The translations under genes and the position numbers were made by a program. 64,000 nucleotides of DNA, taken from contig NC_020167.2 of NCBI RefSeq assembly GCF_000224145.3, forward strand, positions 6,513,566 through 6,577,565, written 5' to 3'. The stretch comes from Ciona intestinalis (lineage: Eukaryota > Chordata > Ascidiacea > Phlebobranchia > Cionidae). Numbering within the stretch: position 1 is the first letter of the stretch; the number at the start of each line of letters is the position of its first letter. This document shows positions 1 to 13,600 of the stretch, one piece after another. The notes under the pieces were generated by a model. It did not search any database, was not told the origin of the DNA, and saw nothing but the letters and a program-made list of their open reading frames with translations.

Positions 1-154
1 TTTAAAACAATTTTACCCTTGCTTTTGTTAAAATATTAAACGTGACACATATAGTTCAGCTCCAAATTTATTTAAACTATAGTTGTAGGAAAAAATAAAA
101 ACAAGCAAATAAAACAAGGAGAAAACAAGCGAACTAAACTCCATGTAAACTTAC

Positions 155-3100
155 ACTTTAACTGCTGTTCATAGTAGTTAGTATGTCTTTCTATGCTTTC
201 AGATAAAGTGGCCAATGCAGCAATAGACCTGCGACAAACCAAAGCTTCTCGACGGACACAATTTGTTGCGATGCTTAAAACTCTACGTTGAGGGGGGTTT
301 CGTAGTGGGGTCTGTGTGGTAATGTGTTGAATTAAATATTAGCCATACATAAAAAAGAAGAAAAAAAAAACCACCCACAAAGGTATAAACATAGTAACTT
401 GTAACATACATGGGGAAAAAAAGGAAAATGCCCAAAATTCTAAAAAAGTCTTGTTTATCTCTTTGAATACAGTAACAAATTTTAGATTAATTCAAATTGA
501 GAAAGAAATTAGCAGCAAAACTACAATCGTTAAAAGTAGTTCAAAAAATGGTACAGATCTTTCACCTAAAAGGGCATCATTAGATTTTTATTCAAATAAA
601 ACCTCTTATTCAAATTTGATTTTATTTTAACAAGAGACATAAGACATTAAATAAGTTGCCATTTCAGACGCAATATATATTCCTGCTAAACCTACTTACC
701 CTTGGTTCAATGATAAGAGTTCCTATTTCTTTAGGTAGCGCACATTGATATCGTTGGTAGGTTCCAGTGCATGAGAACAAGAATATTAACCATTCATGAT
801 GGTCCTGTATCAATGTAATGTTGTATTGTTAATAGAAGATGATCAAATTTAGATACAAAAAACAAATTCCACAAGTGTGTTATTGCATTAGACTGATGAT
901 ATTATAGGCATTCCTATATCTTATGCTCTGCCAATCATACATGCGTTTCTAAAATTTTTCTTGCATTTTGTCGTACCAGCAAACACACATGGTGTATTTA
1001 TACACCTCATGCTCACTGTTGAGTTATAACATGAGTGTCTTCTTATACACAAGACAGTAAGACACACATGGAATATCCGTACACCTCATGCTTACTGTCA
1101 AGTTATAACATAGATGTCTTCTTATACACCAGATACACATGGTGTATTTGTACACATCAGACATCATGCTCACTATCAAGTTATAACATGGGTGGCTTCT
1201 TATACAGCAAACACACATGGTATATCCGTACATCTCATGCTTATTGTCGAGCCACACTTTACGTACCGGTTTCTTCCAGCATTCATTAACAGCGGAGTAA
1301 CGAACGTCCGGTTTCTTCCCGTCCTTAAGGAGGAGGATCTGGGATGGGATTGGGATGTTGGTTGCTCTCATGATCGCTTCCTGCATCTTAGCAATGCTCA
1401 TCCTCTCATCCAAAACAGGGATCGTGAAGACAGAGTTGTTTTGTGTGTTGTATACGTGGATGCACTGTATCAAGTGTGTAATAATAATTAAACAAAGTAG
1501 GATAACTGGTTTTTGGTCATAATATAACATATTATAGGAGGAACTGCATTAAGTGGGGTGTAATGGATGATGTGAACATAGGCGTAACGCTTGGAGCAAC
1601 GGGCAACAACTATTAAATAAGTGCATTTACAGTTGCATTACAGTTTAATGGTCCACACTTGTTGTACTTTTTGTTTTGACACTGCTGAACAAAAATGTGT
1701 GAATTTAGACTTAAAGAAAGAGTAATAACTGTTGAATTATGACGATAGCACTGTAAAAAAGGTGTTTTTATCACATTCTCTATAGTTGTGAACATATTGG
1801 TTCTGCATAATGCAGAAACTGGAAGTTAATGATAAAAGTCCAAATAAGTCAGGCAATATAGTAAGAAAAATTGATACATTTTGCATACTGTGGTAACATA
1901 AGAAGCCAGCACACCTGGACAAATATTAACAATATAATTACTATAACTATCCAAGATTATAATTTATAACTGTCGGAGATATTTACCCAAACACTCGTGT
2001 ATTGCTAGTAATGGCCTACTCAGGCGATACACAAACAGAATATGCTGCAATTTATGAGAAAGGGGCAAAACAAGCAGCAGAAACTCAACCAAACAACTTT
2101 ATTTCTAGTAATCGTGACGAGCAAATATTATTAACCACAATGTCAACTATGATATCGCAATTCAACACCGCAAACTACTGTGTATTATACGATACATGAC
2201 ATTTGAGGGTAACTAGGACGGAAAAACATACTGGCTTTTAATTTCCTAATATCCCGAATAAAACATAGATGTTTTATAGTGGGAGAAGATGGGACACATT
2301 TTCATTCTATTTTCTCGTCCCATTTGGTAGTAGACTTAATATATATTTTTAATATAGAATTATATTTATTATGAGCATAAAAAACCACAAATACTTAGCA
2401 AGCACTACATGCTTTCCATACAAGTGCTTTCACTAAGTAAATTAGATGATTATTTATCAAGATCAACCAGGCATGACATGTCTTTCCAACCGTTAGTAAG
2501 GTATAATGGACTGTTTGACTAAATTAATACATGTGTGACAGCAACATACAAAGTTTTAATGTAATATTATTTACTAGCCTAACTTCTATTACTAGTATCA
2601 TGGTAAAGAGAATTCCAAAAAAATCTTCGTAGACAAAATACATTTTTGATATGGTATAGCTGTACCCTTTGTGTGTTCATGTTTTGCTTTAATTTGATTG
2701 GTTTGTTAAAATGAGGAACATGACATTGTATTTGATTGGCTTGTACCAGCCACACCCATTTCAACAACAGCCAGATTGGGAAGATTTATCAGTGAAGATT
2801 TTTTCACACGATTTTTTTGGCTAATTTAATAAAGTTTTAATATAGCAGTATTAAAAACAAACAACAATTTTTTTTACTAAATTTGGAAAATTACCCAAAT
2901 TTGGAGGGAAGTGAGATTTTAAGAAAAAAAATTATATATACATTTTTTTTAATCAGGACCAGCACAGCATCTTTACCTTTTCCCTAAGGATTCTTTCCAC
3001 CGTCTTAAACCATTCATTGTTCCCCACCCCTCCCCCTCTTAGCTGAGGATCAAGTTGCAACATTTGTTGGAGCCAGCTCTCAATCTTCTTTGCGAAGATC

Positions 3101-6100
3101 GGATTCAGGGAGTGGGGTTGAGGGATCGTGCTCGAGTATACGTGGGTTGATCCTGGGAGGAGAGAAGATGATCAAATGATAACGATAGACTATGGATGTA
3201 CAACAGGGGTTAAGTTGGGATGCCTGGCGTGATTTTTCATTCAAACTTTTGAAACATGGTTGACACTATATGTTTATTATTTTTTAACAGCTGATTTGGT
3301 TTCTGGTAACAGTTAAGCCATTGGAAAATATTTACATTATGCCTGTTAGCAGAAGTAATAAAATATGCTTGACTTAAAGTCCTAAAATCACTTTTCCATG
3401 TTGTTATGTTTTATAAAAACAAACCTAGCCAAAGTATATATTTTTTATAAGTAACCACTGAATCACGGCGCCAGAAAAACATTAACCAATTATCACTTAT
3501 TTAACTTCATACCTTGGGTTTCTACAGTACAAATGTGTTCGTATCTTTTCTTTTCCTTCAAGTCATTTAGAACTTGTGCAAGCTCCAGGGAAGGATAGAA
3601 AGGTCTTCTACCAGTAATACATTCATAAACCAGCAACCCGAAGCTCCAGAAATCCACAGTAGCAGTGTAGCAAAGTGGGTTAGCACCATAGAACTCGGGG
3701 GCCTGGGTGATGTAATAGTTACTCGATTGGTCCATAGGGGCATCAATGACAAGTTACCCCAACTTTAACTTTAACCCAACTTTTATAATTACAAGTTACC
3801 CCAAGTTTATCAATAACAAGTCACCCCGAATTTTGAAACAGGAGACATAAAATATTTTTACACCCCAGTTTTAAGTATAAAACAGCTTTTTCTTGATGTT
3901 AAGTGTCTCTACAAAAAAGCAGAGCAGAAAAGGCTTTTTTCCAATGTTAAGTCTCTATACAAACAAGCAGAGCCAAAATAATCAATGTGGATCCCTATGT
4001 TTGACAACTACGGGTTAAACTGCATTATAACAATGTCAGGCAACAATTTAAAAAAAATAAAAACAGGGTGCATATAAAATAATCCTTGAAAACTGTCCAC
4101 ACAACTTACCAAATAATGCATAGTTCCAACAAAACTTGTCCCGAAGCTATTTTCATTAATTTCCTTTGCATATCCAAGATCAATTATCTTGAATTGAAAC
4201 ACATTTTTTTCTTTTTCTTTCATCACAATATTCTCGGGCTTCAAATCTCTAAAATTTTAAGAAAAAAAATTAATGCAAAACATAGAAATCTTTTATATTG
4301 TAAGAATTACATGCAATTATGGTGAATATAATCAACTACATTTTGTCCGTTGCAAGTCTTATCCCAGGTAGCACAACTCTGGAAATTAACAGAAACCGTT
4401 TAATTGGTTTCCAAGTTGCCAACTCAATTTTAGCAAGTTTGCAGACAATAGTACTTTGTTGCTATAAAATATTCTATTCCATCTGGGTAAGGTCCTACAG
4501 CATGGCACATTATGTGACCTGAGATTTAGACAGAGTTGGCCTACAACTCATTTGGGACAACAGGGTTGGAAAATGATATATATATCAACAAATTTAAATA
4601 CAGCACAATGCCAACACTTTAAATCTTACAAAATTCAATTGAAAAACATAATCTTGCCCTGCCATTATATGAATGATTAGGTGAGGAGGAAAGTCTAAAA
4701 AGTGAAATACACCAACCTATGTACAAGTTGTCTCTCATGCAAATGTTCGATTGCCGACCCGATGTCTTGTAGAATATTTCGAACTTGAAACTCTGGCAAT
4801 CCACAACAGTTTTCCGGCTGAGTCAGGAACTAAAATATATAAACTATCAGTAAACATGAGGTGTATGAATATCCATGTGTGTTTGCTTTAAGACACACAC
4901 ATCATATAACTCAACAATAAGCATAAGCATTGAGGTGTAAACATCATGTTTGTCTGGTATATAAAATGAGACCCATGTTATAACTTGACGGTGAGCAAGA
5001 GGTGTATAATTACACCATGTTTGTCTGGTGTATAAGATGATACCTTTGTAATAACTCAACAGTGAGCATGAGTGAGGTATATGAATACACCATCGGTGCC
5101 TGGTGTACAAAAATACACTACTATTATTAACAGTGAGCATTAAGTGTATGAATTTACCATGGGTGCTATTAAAAAGGGTAAAGTCCACCCATGTAAAGTA
5201 GAATAGACCCTGATACAAGCAAAATATACTGGCACATAAATTACCTTCCTCAGATCTCCTGCCTCACAATACTCCATACCAAGTGCCACATAATGATCAA
5301 CATATGCGTTTTGTATCTCCACCGGTACTTCCACAAAGTTAACAATACTGGGGTGGTTTAGTCTTTGCATCATTTCAACCTATATCAACAGAATGTTAAT
5401 GCATACAATTTAAACAGCTGTTGCCACATAACGAGAGTAGGTTGTTCCTTATCCCAGCAACCCCCATTCTAACAGGTCGTCACCCCATGCGATCATCAAA
5501 CATTGGGTTGATGAGGATAGGAGAGGTATTGATGATGAAAATTCCATAATATATAATTAGAGATTCATTTCATTAGCAAGTAATTAATGTAAGATAAACC
5601 GTAGTTGACCCATAACATAAGCTGAACATAAGGTATATGAAACCTCTGATGTAAATGTAAGCTTACATATTTACTGTCAGATTCAAACAGTGTATTATAG
5701 ATGAATATTTACTATTTATTATGGAACAAACTGACTTTCTTGGGAAAAGGAGGATATGCTTATTAAAACTTGGGAATCCACACAATTTCATACTTTGCAT
5801 TTTGAATGAATGTACAGACCTCGTGCTCACATACACGTATTTAACTTATGTAACGTATGTAACTGTGCTATTCTAGATGGCTATTTTTTGTGTGGCTGAT
5901 AATTTAGACAACCCACTAGCGACCACTAGGTTGGAGTAGTTGATGTAAGGTGTCTTGCTCTTGCCTGGACACTTACAATTGTAAAAGTAACAGGCCTTGA
6001 ACTCATTACCATTACCTCGATGTTATATAAGCATACACTCTATCCACAAACCATCACATACAGTTTTTATTTAAAAACCAAACACAGACATCACTGTTCT

Positions 6101-6289
6101 TACCTCCTTTCTCCATCTTCTTTCATTTTGTCTACTCAGTTGATTCTTGCATTGTTTGACTGCTAGTTTAACATCTTGCTTATTCTTCCACAGCGAGACT
6201 TGCCCAAAACCCCCGGAACCAAGGATCTTTATTAGCGTCCACTCTCCACATTGCATGGGTTGTCTTTGTGGGGGACGTGTCGCCAACAT
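155..6289 (-). CDS. ikbkb/chuk: IkappaB kinase alpha/beta (IKK), partial (3' end outside window)
   Basis: Ser/Thr kinase that phosphorylates IkappaB in the cytoplasm to release NF-kappaB. Eight phase-matched exons: 6104-6289, 5245-5379, 4717-4829, 4110-4248, 3513-3702, 2977-3152, 1267-1464, 155-311, giving 431 residues so far. The kinase domain shows the Gly loop GSGGFG (24-29), Lys45 in LAVK, HRDLKPEN (Asp146), and DLG (168-170) instead of DFG, which is diagnostic for IKKs. The activation loop keeps the SxxxS pair (Ser179, Ser183) followed by the GT and APE motifs. Exon 7 (314-379) matches the IKK ubiquitin-like domain and exon 8 starts the scaffold/dimerization domain. Numbering stays close to vertebrate IKK-beta. 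The start is the ATG just before the Gly-loop exon. IKK-alpha and IKK-beta cannot be told apart; a single pre-duplication orthologue is likely. The C-terminal NEMO-binding part lies beyond position 1. Confidence 0.93.
960..1260. repeat. Intronic minisatellite, ~75-bp unit
   Basis: About four imperfect tandem units of roughly 70-80 bp. Each contains 'acacatggtgtatttgtaca', 'cctcatgctcactgt', 'gagttataacat' and 'gtcttcttataca'. The array abuts IKK exon 7 (ends 1267) and would be transcribed in the IKK intron. Related arrays occur at 4850-5170 and 39040-39200. Confidence 0.7.
2277..2345. mobile_element. MITE fragment ('gggaagatggg' family)
   Basis: One terminus of the 24-29-bp inverted-repeat family seen complete at 52250-52450: a 'gggagaagatgggacac' end followed by the subterminal 'attttcattctattttct' segment. 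The other end is missing. It lies in IKK intron 6. Confidence 0.5.
4850..5170. repeat. Intronic minisatellite, ~75-bp unit, inverted relative to 960-1260
   Basis: Four or five diverged units carrying 'gaggtgtatgaatacaccat', 'gttataactcaacagtgagcat' and 'tctggtgtataagatga'. These are the reverse complement of the 960-1260 units. The array fills most of IKK intron 2 and ends near exon 2. Confidence 0.65.
5875..6020 (-). mobile_element. SINE-like element, 5' (head) half
   Basis: On the minus strand it has the conserved head block of the family: 'ctgataatttagacaaccca', 'gtgtcttgctc' and 'cttgaactcattacc' as read on plus. It is degraded and sits in IKK intron 1. Confidence 0.5.
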
Positions 6290-6885
6290 TTTAGCAACAC
6301 ACAGTGTATTGTGATGTCACACAAAGAAAACTTAAGTTTTAAATTTTAAAACTAGGTTTTAAACATTCGGTGTTGCTGTGTCAAAAAAAGGTGATAATTA
6401 CATAGAAATGTTAATTTTAGAGGCTATTTTGGACAGCTACACATGCAATAACACATGTTTGCATCATGTTATGTCAAGTTGTCAACTAAGTCTAAACACA
6501 ACGTCAACATACCACTGACATAGTAAAAAGGTAACTAACTACATAAACAGAGGTTTGAAAATAACAGACAGGCGTAATAACCAAACACGCTTCTCTTTCC
6601 TTACAAATTAAAACAAAATAATTGGCACTATAGTAAAGAACCCTCCGGTACGTTACAGATAAGGCCTGTGGTAAAAGAGTTAGAGGTTGGTAGTTAGGGG
6701 TAATAGGGGATTTCAGGTTACATGGTTTAGTAGTTAGGAATCTACATGTAACGTAGGGAGAGGATTCTTCACTAGCACCGTAACCCAACACATGTTCTAT
6801 GTTCCCAAACATTTTCTCCAGCAAGTTCCTCTACCCTCAAAATGACGTCACTTTCAAGGAATCTGGTACTTTCCCTTATTTTGAG

Positions 6886-6915
6886 CAAAGTCCATAGAAA
6901 TTTCTATGGACTTTG
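6886..6915. repeat. Perfect 30-bp palindrome
   Basis: CAAAGTCCATAGAAA followed immediately by its exact reverse complement, with no spacer. It lies 0.6 kb upstream of the IKK start and 36 bp from a CRE. It could be a regulatory site or the relic of an inverted insertion. Confidence 0.8.
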
Positions 6916-7359
6916 ATTTTGAGATGTTTATTACTATGTTTATTACTTTTTAAAAGAGCATATATACTAATGCTTTGCATTCAAAGTAATAAATTAATAT
7001 TGGGTAAACGCAAACAAGTGCGTGTTGAATCAGTGTAAAAACGAATTAAAACGATAAGATTTTATTAAGTCTCATTACATTCCATTATATTTACGTACTG
7101 GTATCCTAACACTTTTATAACACCCTTAAATAATCTGCCTAAGTGACTAAAAGCTTAACGTTTACGCAATGAGATAAAGCATTTTAAAATCATTTTAATC
7201 TCTTTCTATTTCTGTAAAATTGGTTAAGTACAGTATCGCTACTGGGGATTCCCCGCCCTTTGTAAACAATAAATTGCAAACTAAGTTGATTTCCAACGTA
7301 AGTATATTTCCTTAATTTTCGTTTAATTGACGCAATATGTAAACAATACCTCGACCGGG

Positions 7360-7505
7360 TACAGGTATTTATTTGGTTAGTGTGTTTTGTTACATACATG
7401 GTAACTCGTAAGCTTGCACACGGTGCATGAAACAGAACACCGGTGCTATAACGACTGTCGCTTTCCGGCCACGCGAGAATGATGCATGTTACATTCATTC
7501 CTTCA
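7360..7505 (+). mobile_element. SINE-like element, 3' body
   Basis: Contains the family body: 'acatggtaactcgtaagctt', 'atgaaacagaacacc', 'tataacgactgtcg', 'gccacgcgag', then the 'cattcattc' tail. It lies in the probable ABCD promoter, about 180 bp before the start codon. Confidence 0.7.
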
Positions 7506-7684
7506 TTTATTCATATTGTAATATGGGTTTTGTCACATTTTGTAACAGTCACTTTAACTGGTAACGAATTATCTAAAAAATTGCATTTTAAGAAGCAAAC
7601 TAGATATTAGATTAGGTCATGAAGTACTGACTGTAGATTTGTGAAGCTGTGATACACGGTGAAAGTTGTGGAGTTCTTTATAAG

Positions 7685-10600
7685 ATGTCTCGTATGCTGC
7701 TTATACAAAAATCGGCCGAATTAATTGACATAGCATCAAAGCATAAACCGTTTATCAAAAAAGCAGCAGCTGTTTCAACTGTTCTGGCAGGAGCACGGTT
7801 TATTTATTGGTGAGTTTATTTACTTTTCTATTTAAATTCTAATGTTGTATCATATACATTAAAATATGTTATGGATATATGTTTACATGTTTAAAATATT
7901 AGTGTAACATTAAATTATTACATTAGATTTTATTTATAAGCCTACTTTTTCTTAAAAAATCTACCAAACATGATTTGAAATTTGTTTTGAAACTACTTTG
8001 TTCATCATGTTTTAGGTACCGCCAAAAACAAAAGAATGCATTAAAGAAAGAAGTTGCCACATCAACCCCTAACAAATCAAAGGTTCATAAAACTTCCTAA
8101 ATTCAGGGTTTAAGATTGTTTTAAAATTTTAAAGGGAACCAAGAATAGGAAATTGTTTTGCTATGCAACAACAATTTATTTCCAATCCATACTGTGTTTT
8201 AAACCCAACATTGCTCAAGTGGTTCCATAGGGTTTGCATAAATTGTCAGACATACCCTTAAAAACAATCACCTACAAATTTGAGTATGTGTAATAACTCG
8301 TAAAGAGTACAAGATGTCCCAAAGAAGTGTGCGGGGTGTATGAAACAGAACATCAGTGTTTTAAAACTACTGCCTTTGCCCAATCATGTGAGGATAATAA
8401 GTTACCTTCATTCAACATTTCATTTCACAGAAAGATACAGTTGCAGTGAATCGAGTTTTTTTCAAACGATTATGGCAATTGATGAAGATTCTGATTCCAA
8501 GTGTTTGGAGCAAAGAGTTTGTTTGGCTCTTCCTTCATTCATCTGCTCTTGTATCGAGAACTTTCCTTTCGATCATTGTCGCAGATTTAGACGGAAGAAT
8601 GGTGCGCTCTATTGGTGAGTTGTGATGTCATAATAGCCCTCTACATGGTGTCATAAATTTATGATAACATGAAACATTAGTGAATTATGATGTCACAATC
8701 TATTCTATATGGGTGATTTCCAACAGTAAGACCTGTAATGGACGTATAATTAAGGCAGGAGTCGACCCATTACTCATATAGGAAAGGATATACCATTATA
8801 GTTTTGATGTTAGTTGTATCCTTTTATATGAGTATATGGTCACTGGGATACCATTTTTTAATGAAGCCTTTTTGTTTTTTGTCAGTCTGTTTTCCCACCA
8901 AGTTATAACATCTTACCCATTGGTTAGGTGCATGTAGCTTATAACATTCCACTTTTTTTATTTTCAAACAGTTTTTTTTTTTAAAAAGACATTTAATTTT
9001 TTTTAAACAGTATTTACCATTTATTTTCTATTAGTTAAGATTTTCAATGTTAAGATTTTTGTTTATTAAACAGTGAAGACGGATTTGCGACAGTTTATAC
9101 TTGATTTGCTTAAATGGCTTGGACTTGCCATTCCTGCTACTTTCACAAACAGTGCAATCAGATTCTGTGAAAGCAAACAAGCTTTGGCCTTCAGAACCAA
9201 ACTAGTAGAGAAGGCTTATCATCTGTATTTCAAAAACCAAACTTACTACAGGTAGATTCACTCCTGTTTATGATTTGCCAACATTTTAGGCTAAGAATAT
9301 GATAACAAAAGATTTATTTCATAGTATTTAAAACAAAATCTAAAATTTTTATTGTAAAAATTAATTAATGCCAAAATAGTGGTTTAAAAATAGCAAAACC
9401 AAAAATATCATGTAATATATCAATATATAAAATTCCCAAACATATGCTGAAATTTAACAAATATAACAAAGGATCTGGTGCTACAAAAATGTAAGAGACA
9501 AAAATTAAGTCCGACTAATTGTATAAAGACGAATCTATTATCACTAGATCAGGGTCGATTGCAAAATTTATTACATTGACTTTTATAAGATAAGTGGATG
9601 AAGCCGACATTATTATATTAAAGTTGTTTATAAGATATTTATGTGTTTAGAATGGGTAACATGGACGGAAGAATTGTGAATGCTGACCAAAGTTTAACGG
9701 AAGATATACATGACTTTACCTCAACTGTGGCTCATTTATATTCACATCTCACTAAACCTATACTTGATATTGTGCTCATCACAAATACACTGGTTAACCG
9801 CTCAAGGGAAAGAGGGGCAAACCACAAGTAAGTGAAGTAATCAATTATTTATTTTATCCTATGCTGTAGGACCGTAAGTGTTAATGGGTTATTCAAATTA
9901 TCAGCCCTTACAAAAACGAAAAAAATCCAAAAATCATCACCTACAAAGTAACACATTCTCAAGCTGGCATGCGTCTGTGAAACCTAATAATTTTATTCAT
10001 GATAAACTGTAATTTAGCTATAGTTATACTGCTTGCAATGTGTGTCTGTCTAGTTAGTAAAACATTTTGCCTCTGTAATAAAATAGCAAATGATATATAT
10101 CTCTTATTTTAATCTTCCACAGATTACCTGGTTTAATCTCTTTCACAACTACATTCATCACAGTCAACGTTCTACGAGCCGTGTCCCCAAAGTTTGGCCA
10201 ACTTATCGCTGAGCGAGCAGCAAGGAAAGGATATCTTCGTTACATTCATTCAAGGATAATTCAGAATGCTGAGGAAATTGCATTCTATGGAGGGGAGAAG
10301 GTAAAATAGCATTGGTTGACAATTTTCATTCATTTAAGTGTAATAATTCCAGTGGTTCAGTAGTTAGCGCCTTATGTTTAGGCAAGAGGTTACAGGTTCG
10401 ATGATGATGCTACCATATTCAATATGTGTGGAACAAAACACCAGTGCTATAATTACTGTCAATACCCCATCATGCAAGAAAAAAAATATATATTGATGTT
10501 ATTAAATAAGAGTATGATAATTAATAATATGTTAATACAAGTACAGAACGACAGGTTTTATATGAAAACTGGCAGTCTACAGTAGTTCAAACACCATTTA

Positions 10601-13600
10601 AAACAGAACTTATACTAAGAGTAATTTAGTCAAATACATATAGCTGTTTAGTCGTCCCACCACACAAAAATAAATATATAAATTAACTTTAAAAAAAATT
10701 GATTTGCTCAGCCATAAAAATTGAGTTTCTAAAAACTAAGTTTCTAATTTTTATATTATTATTTCAGGCCGAATTAAGCTTGCTGCATAAATGCTATCGA
10801 TCTTTGGTTAAACAAACCAACCTAATCTACCTACAACGCCTATGGTATGTTATGATTGAGCAGTTCTTCATGAAATACATGTGGAGTAGTGCAGGCATGG
10901 TCATGATTGCTATTCCTATTCTTACAGCAAAAGGTTACGCAGAAAACTGTAAGTTGCTTTTTGTATGATTTGCTTGTACTTGTGGTGGTAGTTTATTAAA
11001 TGTATAAGAACTTGTATTTTTTTGTTAAAAATTCGCTGAAATTTTATTATATGTGGGTTAAAGGTCTTTCTATGGTACCAGAGATTTACACCAGAATTCC
11101 ATAAAATTAACTGATATTGGAGATTATTTTCATACAATACATGACTAATAGTAAACAAACCATTTAAGCTTAAACTAAACCTTACTTTTGGTCAAACAAC
11201 TATCTTCCTATGATTTCCCATCAATTCAAATATTCTGTAATCCTTAACCACCAACCCTCAGTTTTGTTTGCCTTGTGTTAACCTTGAAATGTGGACTTTG
11301 ATATCAAAGGATAATAGTGGCTATAGCCTAAGCCAGTACTTCTCAACCCCCACGCCCATTTATATAATATAGAAAAGTTAGCAGCAAATTTCTCTCATTT
11401 AATTGAAGTTTTCATTCTTTGCTTTTAAATTTGTTCTGTTCCCGGTATGTAAAGTTTGTTTTGAAACTTACCGGTCTATAAGCAAAAAAGGTTGACAACC
11501 ACTGCCCTACCCTACAGGGGTGTAGTCCTACTGTGAATAATGCAGCAAGGAACCTTACACAAAAGATGGTCAGCGTTGGGATAATGGGCTAACTTTAGCC
11601 TAAATCCTATGTATATGAAACAGAACACCCGTGTTATAATTACTGTCGTTTCCTTGCCCCGCTAGGATACATACATTCATTTATTCAATATACCCACTTA
11701 AGATATACTAACCTCTTCCCTCTTCCTCCCAGCATCAGAAGAAGTGATGCGTGAATGGGAGAACAAACCGGAGCACGAGATGATCAGCATCCGCACTGAA
11801 GCCTTCACAAGCTCCCGTAATCTCCTCACAACATCTGCTGATGCTCTTGAGAGAGTCATCAGTTCGTATAAAGAGGTATTGTGATGTCATAACTGAAAAT
11901 AAGGGGGATTTTTATGCAATAGTCGTAAGTTAGGGATGCCTGAAGTGACACGTCACCCCAATTTTTGAAACAGAGGCTGACATAATGTTAAGCACCTCAG
12001 TTTTATATTTAAAACAACTTTTAGCCTGCTATAAGGGGTCTGTACAAAGCCAAAGTATGTCGCAATAACCATATTAATCAAATATTTAGTTATGTTTGAC
12101 TATGCATATATCTGTATTTNNNNNNNNNNNNNNNNNNNNNNNNNNNNNNNNNNNNNNNNNNNNNNNNNNTTAAAGGTCCTGCTATGGGACCAGAGATTTA
12201 CACCAGAATTCCATAAAATTAACTGATATTGGAGATTCTTTACATACAATAAAACTGACTAATAGTAAAACACAACAACTATCTTCCTATGATTTCCCAT
12301 CAATTCAAATATTCTGTAATCCTTAACCACCAACCCTCAGTTTTGTTTGCCTTGTGTTAACCTTGAAATGTGGACTTTGATATCAAAGAATAATAGTATA
12401 GCCTAAGCTAGTAGTTCTCAACCCCCACGCCCATTTATATAATATAGAAAAGTTAGCAGCACATTTCCCTCATTTAATTGAAGTTTTCATTCTTTGCTTT
12501 TAAATTTGTTCTGTTCCCGGTATGTAAAGTTTGTTTTGAAACTTACCGGTCTATAAGCTAAAAAGGTTGACAACCACTGCCCTACCCTACAGGGGTGTGA
12601 TCCTACTGTGAATAATGCAGCAAGGAACCTTACACAAAAGATGGTCAGCGTTGGGATAATGGGCTAACTTTAGCCTAAATCCTATGTATATGAAACAGAA
12701 CACCCGTGTTATAATTACTGCCGTTTCCTTGCCACGCTAGGATACATACATTCATTTATTCAATATACCCACTTAAGATATTCTAACCTCTTTCCTCTTC
12801 CTCCCAGCATCAGAAGAAGTGATGCGTGAATGGGAGAACAAACCGGAGCACGAGATGATCAGCATCCGCACTGAAGCCTTCACAAGCTCCCGTAATCTCC
12901 TCACAACATCCGCTGATGCTCTTGAGAGAGTCATCAGTTCATATAAAGAGGTATTGTGATGTCATATCTGGAAATAAAGGGGATTTTTATGCAATAGTCG
13001 TAAGTTAGGGATGCCTGAAGTGACACGTCACCCTAATTTTTGAAACAGGGGTGACATAATGTTAAGCGCACAAGTTTTATATTTAAAACAACTTTTAGCC
13101 TGCTATAAGGGGTGTCATTTTGTACAACACAGCAATATTGAAGTTTGGTAATTCATGATGTTTTAACTTTATGATGAAACAATCACTCTGTCATCAATTA
13201 TTTACTAGTTAATGATTCATTGTGTGCTAAGTTACATTGATGTGAGGCATGCAGGCTTCAGGGCCTCACGATTCTAAAAGACCGATGTTAATTGTTGAAA
13301 ACATGATTAGGAAGTGTGGGATTTAGGTGCTAACTGTATTCACCCCACATGGCTTTACATAACATTAAATACATGCCATGTTTGACTTTATGTTTTTCCA
13401 CCCTTATATTTATACAACGGAAAGCATAAAACTAGAGCTACCCCAGCTTTTTATAATAAAACATTGTCATATTCTGTTACTTCTGCTACCAGGCATAATG
13501 TACACAATCTTTGGTCATCTAGTATGAAAAACATAGTGTATTTCTGTTAAAAAATTAGTGGTATATACAGATCACTGAACTTGCCGGATACACTGAAAGG

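Larger units (their letters stand above)
6290..7684. other. Divergent intergenic region between IKK and ABCD
   Basis: 1.4 kb between two head-to-head genes, so it probably holds both promoters. Seen here: a CRE (TGACGTCA, 6843-6850), a perfect 30-bp palindrome (6886-6915), a 'gttagaggttggtagttagg'-type dispersed repeat ending in 'gaggattcttcactagcacc' (about 6650-6785), and a SINE copy at 7360-7505. No coding sequence is convincing; an open frame at 7190-7498 on minus is the SINE read antisense. Confidence 0.6.
12170..13113. repeat. Tandem duplication copy B, containing a second ABCD exon 8
   Basis: Begins at the first base after the gap and matches 11058-12045 to about 'gcctgctataaggggt'. 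It includes a second hAT MITE copy (12409-12579), SINE tail and exon. Confidence 0.9.

Noticed and set aside
2002-2199. 65-residue plus-strand open frame ([14 protein letters not shown]...) in an IKK intron
   Set aside because: No family resemblance, no splice or promoter context; a chance frame in intron DNA.
7190-7498. 102-residue minus-strand open frame before ABCD
   Set aside because: Most of it is the SINE body read antisense; such frames recur wherever that element lies.
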